DNA of 14,950 nt from Candidatus Blautia intestinipullorum (lineage in GTDB: Bacteria; Bacillota; Clostridia; Lachnospirales; Lachnospiraceae), in contig DWVA01000188.1 in assembly GCA_019120475.1 (NCBI GenBank), positions 1 through 14,950 of the forward strand, read 5' to 3'. The notes beneath the pieces are model-generated. The model did not search any database. It was not told the DNA's origin and was given only the letters and a program-made list of their open reading frames with translations. The translations under genes were made by a program, and so were the position numbers. Positions 1-6,387 of this stretch are shown here, in pieces; the first letter of the stretch is position 1; each line of letters begins with the position of its first letter.

Positions 1-1
1 C

Positions 2-181
2 GTGGCGACAGGAATGGGGCCCAATACCGGCACCCCGCTTCCATTTGTCAGTTACGGACTGTCTTCTCTGATCAGCCTGTATATCGGAATGGGGCTGGTA
101 CTGAACGTCGGTCTGCAAAGCAGCGCCTATAACAAAGAGATTCAGAAAAGTCATATAAACCAGAAAGAGGAGTATTTATGA
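2..181 (+). CDS. SEDS family cell-wall polymerase (FtsW/RodA/SpoVE), C-terminal fragment
   Basis: Only the last 59 codons are inside the window; the start lies upstream. The translated tail contains TGTPLPFVSYGLSSL followed by a hydrophobic stretch and GLVLNVGLQ, which is the typical end of SEDS proteins: the PFxSYGxSS loop, then the last membrane helix. SEDS proteins are membrane peptidoglycan glycosyltransferases that use lipid II with a partner class B penicillin-binding protein in elongation, division or spore cortex synthesis. The visible tail does not decide between FtsW, RodA and SpoVE, so no symbol is given. Its TGA overlaps the ATG of the next gene (ATGA), which points to translational coupling with the carboxypeptidase-type gene and supports a shared cell-wall role. 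Confidence 0.85.
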   Translation: MATGMGPNTGTPLPFVSYGLSSLISLYIGMGLVLNVGLQSSAYNKEIQKSHINQKEEYL

Positions 182-1326
182 GAAACGAACAGCATCGCCG
201 CCGGCCTTCCGGAAAACAGGCGCAGGCAAAGAAGAATCCTTCCAGAACCTATCCGGCAAAATCTCCGGAAGAATATGCGGACATGCGGGAACGGCGGAGA
301 CGGGCAGCGCGTATCCGGCAGATGAAGAAGAAACGCCGGAGACGTATTTTACTGGCAGTATTAGCTGTTGCGGTACTGGCGGGAGCCGGAGGAGGCGGTT
401 TCTATCTTTTAAAGGAAACTGTGTTCAGAGGTCCTGTTATGTCCTACAGCATCAAAAATGAATTTTCGGATTATCAGGTTACGGATTCTGAAAAACGCGC
501 GGATTCCTTTGCTGCGGATCTCTGTGTGGTGTCGGGAGACAAGCTCCTTGATTCCGTCTCTCTTGAAGACGGACAGGAAGGACTACTTCTGAATTTAAAC
601 AGCCGGGAGGTGCTTTATGCGAAGGGCGCTTATGAGCGTGTGTATCCGGCAAGTATCACGAAGATCATGACGGCTCTTCTTGCATTTCAGTATGGAAATA
701 TGGACGATGTTGTCACGATCACACAGGACAATGTTACTCTGGAAGAAGGCTCTCAGGTGATCGGCTTTCAGCCCGGCGACCAGGTGACTATGGATCAGCT
801 TGTTCACGGTCTTCTTGTATATTCCGGAAACGACGCGGCCTCTGCCATCGCCACCCATATCGGCGGTACGGAAGCGGAATTTGTAAATATGATGAACGAT
901 TACGCGGCGCAGCTTGGATGTACCGGAACTCATTTTACGAATCCTCACGGTCTGCAGGATGAAAACCATTATACAACACCCTATGATATTTACCTGATGC
1001 TTAAGGAAGCGCTGAATTATCCGGAATTTACGGAGATCACGCAGCTTTCTTCTTATAATGTCACTTATAAAAGCAGTGACGGATCCGACATGAGCGTTTC
1101 CCTTACGGCCACGGACCATTATCTTACCGGCGAGGCGACTGCTCCCAAGGGCATTACGGTACTTGGAGGAAAGACGGGAACCACCAGCGATGCCGGAAAC
1201 TGTCTGGCTTTACTCTGTCAGGACGCATATGGAGAACCCTATATTTCGATTATCATGGGCGCTTCTACAAAAGAGATCTTGTACCAGCAGATGAATTCGC
1301 TTCTGGAAAATGTCAATGCTGTATAA
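178..1326 (+). CDS. Membrane-anchored S11 peptidase, D-alanyl-D-alanine carboxypeptidase type
   Basis: This is a penicillin-binding protein-type serine peptidase expected to trim the terminal D-Ala from peptidoglycan stem peptides outside the membrane. All three catalytic motifs are present in order: SITK (residues 159-162, nucleophile Ser159 and Lys162), SGN (216-218) and KTG (332-334). The N-terminus is unusual: about 55 residues very rich in Arg and Lys, then one hydrophobic helix at about 57-78, with no clear signal peptidase site. It probably stays as a type II membrane anchor with a basic cytoplasmic tail. The protein ends about 50 residues after KTG, so the C-terminal beta domain of PBP5-type enzymes is missing. 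The start is the ATG overlapping the stop of the upstream SEDS gene. The family call is firm; the exact cellular role (vegetative or sporulation) is not visible. Confidence 0.9.
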   Translation: MRNEQHRRRPSGKQAQAKKNPSRTYPAKSPEEYADMRERRRRAARIRQMKKKRRRRILLAVLAVAVLAGAGGGGFYLLKETVFRGPVMSYSIKNEFSDYQVTDSEKRADSFAADLCVVSGDKLLDSVSLEDGQEGLLLNLNSREVLYAKGAYERVYPASITKIMTALLAFQYGNMDDVVTITQDNVTLEEGSQVIGFQPGDQVTMDQLVHGLLVYSGNDAASAIATHIGGTEAEFVNMMNDYAAQLGCTGTHFTNPHGLQDENHYTTPYDIYLMLKEALNYPEFTEITQLSSYNVTYKSSDGSDMSVSLTATDHYLTGEATAPKGITVLGGKTGTTSDAGNCLALLCQDAYGEPYISIIMGASTKEILYQQMNSLLENVNAV

Positions 1327-1365
1327 AGTAACTCAAAAAAATACAATTTTTTTCAGAAATAAGCA

Positions 1366-1394
1366 TTGAATTATTTGATAAAATGCACTATAAT
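1366..1394 (+). promoter_or_regulatory. Sigma-A-type promoter for the P-loop gene
   Basis: A -35 box TTGAAT (1366-1371) and a perfect -10 box TATAAT (1389-1394) are separated by 17 bp in a very AT-rich gap. Transcription would start near 1401, leaving a leader of about 60 nt before the ATG at 1461. No convincing terminator for the upstream cell-wall genes is seen in 1327-1365; there is only a weak A-run/T-run symmetry. Confidence 0.75.
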
Positions 1395-1460
1395 TGAAAC
1401 ATATTAATTGAAGTTTTTGTTCAAAATTAATATTAAATTGTGTCTAAGGAGGAAAACAGG

Positions 1461-1880
1461 ATGGTTGAACTGATTGTAGGAAGGAAAGGCAAGGGCAAAA
1501 CAAAAGTACTGTTAGACAAAGTGAACGGCGCAATTAGGAACGTGAACGGCAGCATTGTTTACTTGGACAAAAGCGCAAAGCATATGTATGAACTGAATAA
1601 CAAAGTTCGTCTTATTGATGTTTCCGTATATCCTATCAAGAATGCCGATGAGTTTGTCGGTTTTGTCTGCGGTATCATTTCCCAGGATCACGATCTTGAA
1701 CAAATATATCTGGACAGCTTTTTGACTACTGCAAAACTGGAAGGCGCGGATGTTACCGGTACTCTGGAACAGCTTAAGGCTGTGGGAGAAAAATTCGGCG
1801 TTACCTTTATCATCAGCATGTCTCTGGATAAAGAGGAAGTTCCGGCTGAATTCCAGGAAAATATCGTTACAGCATTATAA
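1461..1880 (+). CDS. Small P-loop NTPase-like protein of unknown function
   Basis: A 139-residue protein with a textbook Walker A signature close to the N-terminus: G7 RKGK G12 K13 T14. A hydrophobic strand ending in Asp, IYLD (82-85), could be Walker B, and a second strand FIISMS (116-121) follows. It is about the size of a minimal nucleotide-binding core with no added domain, no signal peptide and no membrane segment. The ATG at 1461 is chosen because AAGGAGG (1446-1452) sits 8 nt upstream. A GTG at 1440 in the same frame would put this ribosome site inside the gene. My recollection is that similar clostridial proteins are often labelled PilT-like, but nothing here shows a pilus role. It stands alone, between its own promoter and a terminator. 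The gene is certain; the function is unknown. Confidence 0.85.
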   Translation: MVELIVGRKGKGKTKVLLDKVNGAIRNVNGSIVYLDKSAKHMYELNNKVRLIDVSVYPIKNADEFVGFVCGIISQDHDLEQIYLDSFLTTAKLEGADVTGTLEQLKAVGEKFGVTFIISMSLDKEEVPAEFQENIVTAL

Positions 1881-1945
1881 ATAAGCTTTGTTTTGCCTAT
1901 TACATACTTAAAAGCTGAAAAAGCAAAATACAGGGGAAGGTTTTT

Positions 1946-1977
1946 GGGGATTCTGTTTCTGACAGGATCCCCTTTTT
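1946..1977 (+). terminator. Rho-independent terminator after the P-loop gene
   Basis: GGGGAT and an inner TCTGT (1946-1956) pair with ACAGG and ATCCCC (ending at 1972) around a short loop, with one G-T wobble, followed by TTTTT (1973-1977). It closes the single-gene unit and separates it from the dehydratase operon. Confidence 0.85.
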
Positions 1978-2014
1978 ATGCTCGTTTTCTTTAGGGATCA
2001 GGACGGCAGGCGTT

Positions 2015-2033
2015 AATTTTTTCTGGATATTTT
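2015..2033 (+). repeat. 19-bp direct repeat, copy 1, upstream of the dehydratase operon
   Basis: The sequence AATTTTTTCTGGATATTTT occurs here and, identically, at 5874-5892 upstream of the SCP2 operon. In this copy it overlaps the proposed -35 region of the dehydratase promoter. It may be an A/T-rich promoter-upstream element or a shared regulator site; the sequence does not decide which. Confidence 0.6.
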
Positions 2034-2052
2034 CTTTAAAATATGGTATACC
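2024..2052 (+). promoter_or_regulatory. Extended -10 promoter for the dehydratase operon
   Basis: A -35-like TGGATA (2024-2029, 4 of 6 consensus bases) and a -10 TATACC (2047-2052) are spaced 17 bp apart. A TG at 2044-2045 gives an extended -10. GGTATACC here is also a perfect 8-bp palindrome. The initiating ATG lies about 37 nt beyond the -10. Confidence 0.55.
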
Positions 2053-2088
2053 TTTATTTTGAGAGATTTTAAATATTGGAGGAAGATT

Positions 2089-3393
2089 ATGTGGATCGCA
2101 GATAAGTATATCGACTATGTAAAAGATCAGACAGTAAAGCATCCCGGAGAAAGCTGGAATAAAATGCTTCTGGGATTTCAGGCAAACAAGTACCGCATGA
2201 AGCTGCTTCCTAAAAAAGGAATCTCAAAGGGCTATCAGAAGCTTGAGGCAATGATGATGTCCTTTGTTGCGGATGCTCTCAGCCATCCGGAAAGCTATGT
2301 ATGGGGAAATATTTTTTCGCCCTGCGAGATCATCGGATGTTTCGGACTGAGTACACTTTCTATCGAATGCCTTTCCTGCTATTTCAGCGGATACCATCTG
2401 GAAGATTATTTTATTGATTATGCCCAGAATACCGGAATCGCACCTACGCTCTGTTCCTATCACAAAACTTTTGTGGGCGCCATCGACAGCGGTTCAGTGC
2501 CTGTGCCGGAATATGCCGTTACAACCTCTTTGTCCTGTGACGGAAATCTGAATACATTCCGGTATCTGGAAAAAAGAAAGGGAGTTCCCTTTACTTTTCT
2601 CGATGTTCCCTACCGCGACGATGAAGCTTCTGTGGAATATCTGGCGGAGCAGCTTAAGACCTTTGCAAAAGAGCTGGAAACACGTTTTCACAGACCTTTC
2701 GATATAGAAAAGCTCCGTGATGCCATAAAAATCGAAAATGAAACAAGAAAGGAACTGATGCGTTTCTTCAGGCTGCAGAGCGAACGTTATTATCCGGGAG
2801 AACTGATCAGCCATCTATATATGATGATGGGAATGCATCTGCTGATCGGATCCAGGAAATTCCTTGACCTGATCCGGTTTATGATCGAAGATATCAAAAA
2901 ATATCCTAAATTCGAAGGCAAGAAAATCCTCTGGATCCATCTGCTGCCGTTTTACCAAGAAACCCTTCAGAAATATCTGAATTCCAATCAGAAATATCAG
3001 ATCATCGCAAGCGATATTATTATGGATTCCATGGAGGAGATGGACGAGAACAGGCCATTCCACGCACTGGCCAAAAAAATCATCCATAATCTGTACAACG
3101 GTTCTTATTCTCACAAGGCAGAAATGGTGGGACGCCTGGCAGAAACGCTTCATCCCGACGCAGTTATCCAGTTTTGTCACTGGGGCTGCAAACAGTCCTC
3201 AGGCGGCAGCATTCTCTTAAAGGAAAAGATGCAGGAAATGCAGATTCCCATGCTGATCCTGGACGGAGACGGCATTGACAGGCGCAACAGCCATGACGGG
3301 CAGATCAAGACCAGGCTGGAAGCTTTTCTGGAAATGCTGGATTCCGGAGAAAAAGAAGAAACTTCAGAAAAGGAAGAAAAGAAAATATGTTAG
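2089..3393 (+). CDS. 2-hydroxyacyl-CoA dehydratase-type Fe-S subunit (HGD-D family)
   Basis: A 434-residue protein of the family containing subunits of 2-hydroxyglutaryl-, lactyl- and phenyllactyl-CoA dehydratases. These use a [4Fe-4S] cluster and a one-electron ketyl-radical mechanism in the anaerobic cytoplasm. The three cysteine regions expected to bind the cluster are visible: FSPCEIIGC (C79, C84), APTLCSYHK (C122) and QFCHWGC (C363, C367). The last ~20 residues are a charged Lys/Glu tail ending in Cys. The start is the ATG at 2089 because GGAGGA (2078-2083) lies 5 nt upstream; an in-frame TTG at 2059 has no such site. The stop overlaps the next gene by 7 nt, so the two subunits are probably made together. 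No CoA-transferase or hydroxyacid dehydrogenase is nearby, so the substrate is unknown. An alternative is a double-cubane-cluster reductase of the same superfamily. Confidence 0.8.
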   Translation: MWIADKYIDYVKDQTVKHPGESWNKMLLGFQANKYRMKLLPKKGISKGYQKLEAMMMSFVADALSHPESYVWGNIFSPCEIIGCFGLSTLSIECLSCYFSGYHLEDYFIDYAQNTGIAPTLCSYHKTFVGAIDSGSVPVPEYAVTTSLSCDGNLNTFRYLEKRKGVPFTFLDVPYRDDEASVEYLAEQLKTFAKELETRFHRPFDIEKLRDAIKIENETRKELMRFFRLQSERYYPGELISHLYMMMGMHLLIGSRKFLDLIRFMIEDIKKYPKFEGKKILWIHLLPFYQETLQKYLNSNQKYQIIASDIIMDSMEEMDENRPFHALAKKIIHNLYNGSYSHKAEMVGRLAETLHPDAVIQFCHWGCKQSSGGSILLKEKMQEMQIPMLILDGDGIDRRNSHDGQIKTRLEAFLEMLDSGEKEETSEKEEKKIC

Positions 3394-5054
3394 GATATAT
3401 ATGCAAGTACGCGCCTGTAGAGATTTTCGAATCCATGGGTACAGAAATGAAGCGGATCGAACCGGACGTGACTAATTTTAACCAGGCGGAGATCCGTATG
3501 CATCCGAATATCTGCAGCTTTGCCAAAGGCGTGCTGGAGGAGGTTATGAAAGGCGGCTACGACGGGGTCATCCTTACTACCTGCTGCGACAGCATACGCC
3601 GTCTCTATGATGTATTAAAAGAAGAATTTCCTGAGAAATTTATCTATATGCTTGATACGCCCAGGATCACAGGAGAAGCAGGCGTAAAACTTTACAGCCA
3701 GCGCATCCTGGCAATGATAAAAGAGTATGAGGAGTTTTCGGGCAGGACTTTTGATAAAGAAACTTTTCTGGAATTCCTGAAAACAAAACAGGAGGAGCAG
3801 CAGTATCAGATAAAAAGCCGCGCCCTGAACATCGGGATCATCGGTGCAAGGGCCAATGACAGCATAAAGCAGATACTGAAGGAAAAAAACGCCAATGTAG
3901 CCTTTGACCTGACCTGCACCGGACTTGGCCGGAAAATACTGGTGGAAGAAGAAGCTCCGATAGAAAGCTACGCCAGAGGACTTCTGAGCCAGTTTCCATG
4001 TATGCGGATGGAACAGGCATCTGACAGAGATGAGCTGATCCGGCGTTTTGCCGGAAGCGTGGACGGGATCATTTACCATACCGTTCAGTTCTGCGACAAT
4101 TACGCCTATGAATATGCGTGGCTGAAAGACTGGCTGGACAGGCCCATGCTTCTTCTGGAAACCGATTATACCCGTCAGAGCGGCGGACAGGTGAGGACCA
4201 GGATCGAAGCCTTTCTGGAATCTCTGTCGCCTGAGATTCCGGCTGCGAATAAAAAGAGAAAAGGAGACAGAAAGATGTGCGTATTAGGAATAGACAGCGG
4301 TTCTACATCCACCAACGCGGTTATTATGGACCAGGACAGACAGATCAAAGCCTTTTCTGTCGTTCGCACCGGAGCGAAATCAGGAGTCAGCGCGGACAGA
4401 GTACTGAAGGATGTGCTGGAAAAAGCAGGTCTTCAAAGAGAGGATATCGGCTGGATCGTATCTACAGGATACGGACGGGTAAGCATTGCGTTTGCCGATG
4501 AGAATGTTACGGAGATAAGCTGCCATGGAAAAGGCGCTCATTATTTTAATCCCAGGGTAAGAACGATCCTGGATATCGGCGGACAGGACAGCAAGGGAAT
4601 CCGGCTCAATGAAAACGGAGAGGTCAAGGACTTTGTAATGAATGATAAATGCGCTGCCGGAACAGGGCGCTTTCTTGAAATGATCGCCCGTACCCTTGAG
4701 GTTTCTCTTGACGAGCTTGGAGCGATCGCCCTTACTTCACAGGAAAAGATCGAGATCACCAGCATGTGTTCTGTCTTTGCGGAATCCGAAGTGATCTCAC
4801 TGATCGCCAACAACAAAGAAAAGGCGGATATCGCAGACGGCGTCTGCCGCGCTATTGCAAATAAGGCCTTCGGTCTTCTCCGGCGGGCGGGAATGGAACC
4901 GGAATTTATGATGACCGGAGGAGTGGCAAAAAATCCCGGTGTTGTACGGGCTGTAGAAGAAAAGATCGGGGCAAAACTCTATATCTGCCAGGAACCGGAG
5001 ATCGTGGGAGCTACAGGGGCCGCTCTCTACGCACTTGAAAAAAATGGATTTTAG
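3387..5054 (+). CDS. Fusion of second dehydratase-type subunit with its ATPase activator (HgdC-type)
   Basis: One 555-residue frame joins two proteins that are separate in classical systems. Residues 1 to about 285 are an HGD-D-type subunit with cluster cysteines in GYICKYAP (C6), TTCCDS (C65/C66) and VQFCDNY (C236). Residues 297-555 are an activator of the BadF/BadG/HgdC ATPase family: DSGSTSTN (303-310) and DIGGQDS (396-402) bind phosphate, and TGGVAKN (510-516) lies on the adenosine side. C422 in KCAAGTG and C461 in CSVFAESE are 39 residues apart, matching the cysteines that hold the [4Fe-4S] cluster between two HgdC monomers. The activator hydrolyses ATP to push one electron onto the dehydratase. 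The linker (about 285-296) is short, Lys/Arg-rich, and contains a ribosome site before Met297. The N-terminal half is shorter than the partner subunit. Confidence 0.85.
   Translation: MLGYICKYAPVEIFESMGTEMKRIEPDVTNFNQAEIRMHPNICSFAKGVLEEVMKGGYDGVILTTCCDSIRRLYDVLKEEFPEKFIYMLDTPRITGEAGVKLYSQRILAMIKEYEEFSGRTFDKETFLEFLKTKQEEQQYQIKSRALNIGIIGARANDSIKQILKEKNANVAFDLTCTGLGRKILVEEEAPIESYARGLLSQFPCMRMEQASDRDELIRRFAGSVDGIIYHTVQFCDNYAYEYAWLKDWLDRPMLLLETDYTRQSGGQVRTRIEAFLESLSPEIPAANKKRKGDRKMCVLGIDSGSTSTNAVIMDQDRQIKAFSVVRTGAKSGVSADRVLKDVLEKAGLQREDIGWIVSTGYGRVSIAFADENVTEISCHGKGAHYFNPRVRTILDIGGQDSKGIRLNENGEVKDFVMNDKCAAGTGRFLEMIARTLEVSLDELGAIALTSQEKIEITSMCSVFAESEVISLIANNKEKADIADGVCRAIANKAFGLLRRAGMEPEFMMTGGVAKNPGVVRAVEEKIGAKLYICQEPEIVGATGAALYALEKNGF
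4259..4277 (+). promoter_or_regulatory. Internal ribosome binding site and ATG inside the fusion gene
   Basis: AAAAGGAG (4259-4266) precedes ATG (4275-4277) with an 8-nt gap, exactly where the activator domain begins (residue 297, MCVLGIDSG). The reading frame runs straight through with no stop. The site could be a relic of two separate genes or could still yield free activator as a second product. Confidence 0.6.
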
Positions 5055-5055
5055 G

Positions 5056-5089
5056 AAAAAAAGCATGGCCGGAATGACCATGCTTTTTT
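5056..5089. terminator. Bidirectional hairpin terminator between dehydratase operon and tetR-type gene
   Basis: GCATGG (5063-5068) pairs with CCATGC (5078-5083), flanked by an A-run on the left and six T on the right. It can stop the rightward dehydratase transcript and, read on the other strand, the leftward regulator transcript that ends at 5102. Confidence 0.85.
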
Positions 5090-5101
5090 ATGTACGAAAA
5101 T

Positions 5102-5713
5102 TTATCCGCCTATGAGGAAGTTCAGCGATCCGGGAGGGTTCTCCGTTCCTTTTTCCAGAAGAGACACAAGCGCCCTGATCGTAGCCTCTATTTCCTCTTT
5201 TGAGGAAGGAACCAGGGTATTATCCATTTTTACTGTCAGAACGATCAAAACGATCTCCGCAAGGGCGTCCGGATCAGAAAAATGAATATCTCCCTGCTGG
5301 ATCCCCTGACGGATAATTTCCGCCAGAGCCGGCTTCAGTTCTGTAATAATATGATTCACGTATTTCTGATGCAGGAAAGATTTTTCCTGTGTTCCTGATT
5401 TGGCTGTGTCCTCTGACTTGATAAATTCTGAGGAGGAGCTCCTGCATGCCTCAAAGATCATAGCCATTCTGATAAACGGGGAAATTTCTCTCCGGTCTGC
5501 AAGCAGCTTTGCCGTCTGCAGAGGTTTCTCATAATTGCGTTCCACAAGAGCCTCCAGGATGGCGTCCTTGGAGGGAAAATAATAGTAAATGCTTCCTTTT
5601 CCGATTCCGGCTGTCTCCGCAATCTCACTTACAGATATGGTCTGTAATTTCTGATTTTCCAGAAGTTCCTGAAGAGCATCCAGAATCCTGTCATATTTCT
5701 GCTGATTTGGCAT
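5102..5713 (-). CDS. TetR/AcrR-family transcriptional regulator
   Basis: A 203-residue DNA-binding regulator. The N-terminal helix-turn-helix is clear at about residues 25-50: TISVSEIAETAGIGKGSIYYYFPSK, with the GxGKGSxYYYFxSK signature of TetR proteins. The rest is the variable helical ligand and dimer domain, which does not reveal the inducer. The start at 5713 (MPNQQKYD) is preferred because an AGAAAGG lies 8 nt upstream. An ATG two codons earlier (5719) would leave only about 2 nt after this site, and the furthest upstream in-frame start (5749) lacks a ribosome site. It is divergent from the SCP2-acyltransferase operon, with palindromes in the shared gap, so it most likely represses that operon and perhaps itself. 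Family call firm; targets inferred. Confidence 0.9.
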   Translation of the reverse strand: MPNQQKYDRILDALQELLENQKLQTISVSEIAETAGIGKGSIYYYFPSKDAILEALVERNYEKPLQTAKLLADRREISPFIRMAMIFEACRSSSSEFIKSEDTAKSGTQEKSFLHQKYVNHIITELKPALAEIIRQGIQQGDIHFSDPDALAEIVLIVLTVKMDNTLVPSSKEEIEATIRALVSLLEKGTENPPGSLNFLIGG

Positions 5714-5783
5714 ATGCATCGCCTTTCTGTTGTAAATTCGGATAGTCATCCACAGGTAAATACAAAAATTCGTTTCAGAACCG

Positions 5784-5806
5784 CTTCCCTTTTTCCGTCA
5801 GGGAAG
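5784..5806. repeat. 7-bp inverted repeat in the leader of the tetR-type gene
   Basis: CTTCCCT (5784-5790) and AGGGAAG (5800-5806) are perfect complements around a 9-nt loop. It lies in the predicted leader of the leftward regulator transcript, with no T-run on that strand to make it a terminator. Role unknown. Confidence 0.45.
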
Positions 5807-5819
5807 GAATTCAGGATAT

Positions 5820-5828
5820 AGTATAACA
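5820..5828 (-). promoter_or_regulatory. Possible extended -10 promoter of the tetR-type gene
   Basis: Read on the minus strand this is TGTTATACT: a good -10 (TATACT) with the TGn extension. No strong -35 is found 17 bp upstream (TGGCAT, weak). It would give a leader of about 100 nt before the ATG at 5713. Confidence 0.4.
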
Positions 5829-5873
5829 TAGAAGAAAATACGATGCCAGCAATAAAAACTCACAAAAAAGCTA

Positions 5874-5892
5874 AATTTTTTCTGGATATTTT
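5874..5892 (+). repeat. 19-bp direct repeat, copy 2, upstream of the SCP2 operon
   Basis: Identical to 2015-2033 (AATTTTTTCTGGATATTTT). Here it ends 14 bp before the predicted -35 box of the operon promoter, so it could act as an A/T-rich upstream element. The flanks of the two copies differ. Confidence 0.6.
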
Positions 5893-5906
5893 GATAGTAA
5901 CGCTAG

Positions 5907-5935
5907 TTGACCGACAGTCGAAAAGATGGTACTCT
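5907..5935 (+). promoter_or_regulatory. Promoter of the SCP2-hydrolase-acyltransferase operon
   Basis: TTGACC (5907-5912, 5 of 6 consensus bases) and TACTCT (5930-5935) are spaced 17 bp apart, with TG at 5927-5928 giving an extended -10 that makes up for the weak hexamer. Palindrome 1 overlaps the -35 and palindrome 2 lies just past the expected start (about 5942), the layout of a repressed promoter. Confidence 0.6.
5909..5919. promoter_or_regulatory. Operator-like palindrome 1, overlapping the -35
   Basis: GACCGACAGTC is an 11-bp dyad with one mismatched pair (GACCG against GACTG). It shares TGACCGnCnGTCGAAAA with palindrome 2, 44 bp centre to centre, about four helical turns. A likely binding site for the adjacent TetR-type regulator. 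Confidence 0.5.
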
Positions 5936-5952
5936 ATCAGAAGAAAAGATAT

Positions 5953-5963
5953 GACCGCCGGTC
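5953..5963. promoter_or_regulatory. Operator-like palindrome 2, in the operon leader
   Basis: GACCGCCGGTC is a perfect dyad (GACCG, C, CGGTC). It is followed by the same GAAAA as palindrome 1. Its position downstream of the predicted transcription start suits a roadblock or a second repressor dimer site. Confidence 0.5.
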
Positions 5964-5982
5964 GAAAATTATCGAAAGGGAG

Positions 5983-5991
5983 CGGTCGAAA
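5983..5991 (+). promoter_or_regulatory. Operator-like half-site next to the ribosome site
   Basis: CGGTCGAAA repeats the right half of palindrome 2 once more, 24 bp downstream of it, and runs straight into the GGGAGG ribosome site (5992-5997) of the SCP2-like gene. Left half missing, so binding here is uncertain. Confidence 0.35.
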
Positions 5992-6002
5992 GGGAGGATA
6001 TT

Positions 6003-6341
6003 ATGACCTACGCAGATATGTTTGCCAAAGTAAAAGGAATGCTGATGGACGCTGATGTAAGCGATATTCAGGAACATCTTGCCTATCAGTTCAACATTAC
6101 CGGCGAGGCCGAGGGAATTTTTTACGCGGAAGTAAAAGATGGAAAGCTTTATGTAGAACCTTATGAATATTTTGACCGGGACGCTGTGTTTATCTGTACC
6201 GCCGAGACACTGTTCAAGCTTGCGGAAGGAAAAACCGATCCCGTACTCGCATTTACCCTTGGCAAGCTGAAGGTGGAGGGAAATATAGATAAGGCGCTGA
6301 AGCTGAAAGATCTGATCGACAGCAGACTGAAAAACAAATAA
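6003..6341 (+). CDS. SCP2-like sterol/lipid carrier domain protein
   Basis: A 112-residue single-domain protein resembling the SCP-2 sterol-transfer fold: an N-terminal helix, beta strands with FYAEVKDGKLYVEP (40-53), a TAETLFKLAEGK helix (66-77), and the family-typical GKLKVEGN (87-94) with a final helix. Such domains shelter fatty acyl chains, acyl-CoA or other hydrophobic ligands in the cytoplasm. No signal peptide or membrane segment. GGGAGG lies 5 nt before the ATG. It is the first gene of the TetR-controlled operon, 46 nt before the hydrolase. In context it may hand a lipid substrate to, or shield the product of, the acyltransferase. The ligand is not readable from sequence. Confidence 0.75.
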   Translation: MTYADMFAKVKGMLMDADVSDIQEHLAYQFNITGEAEGIFYAEVKDGKLYVEPYEYFDRDAVFICTAETLFKLAEGKTDPVLAFTLGKLKVEGNIDKALKLKDLIDSRLKNK

Positions 6342-6387
6342 ACAAAAAAGCCAGAATTTCATATTTCAGGAAAGCAGGTGACAGTAT

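Noticed and set aside
1341..1357. A-run/T-run symmetry after the S11 peptidase gene as a terminator
   Set aside because: Only A-T pairs with no GC stem; too weak to call.
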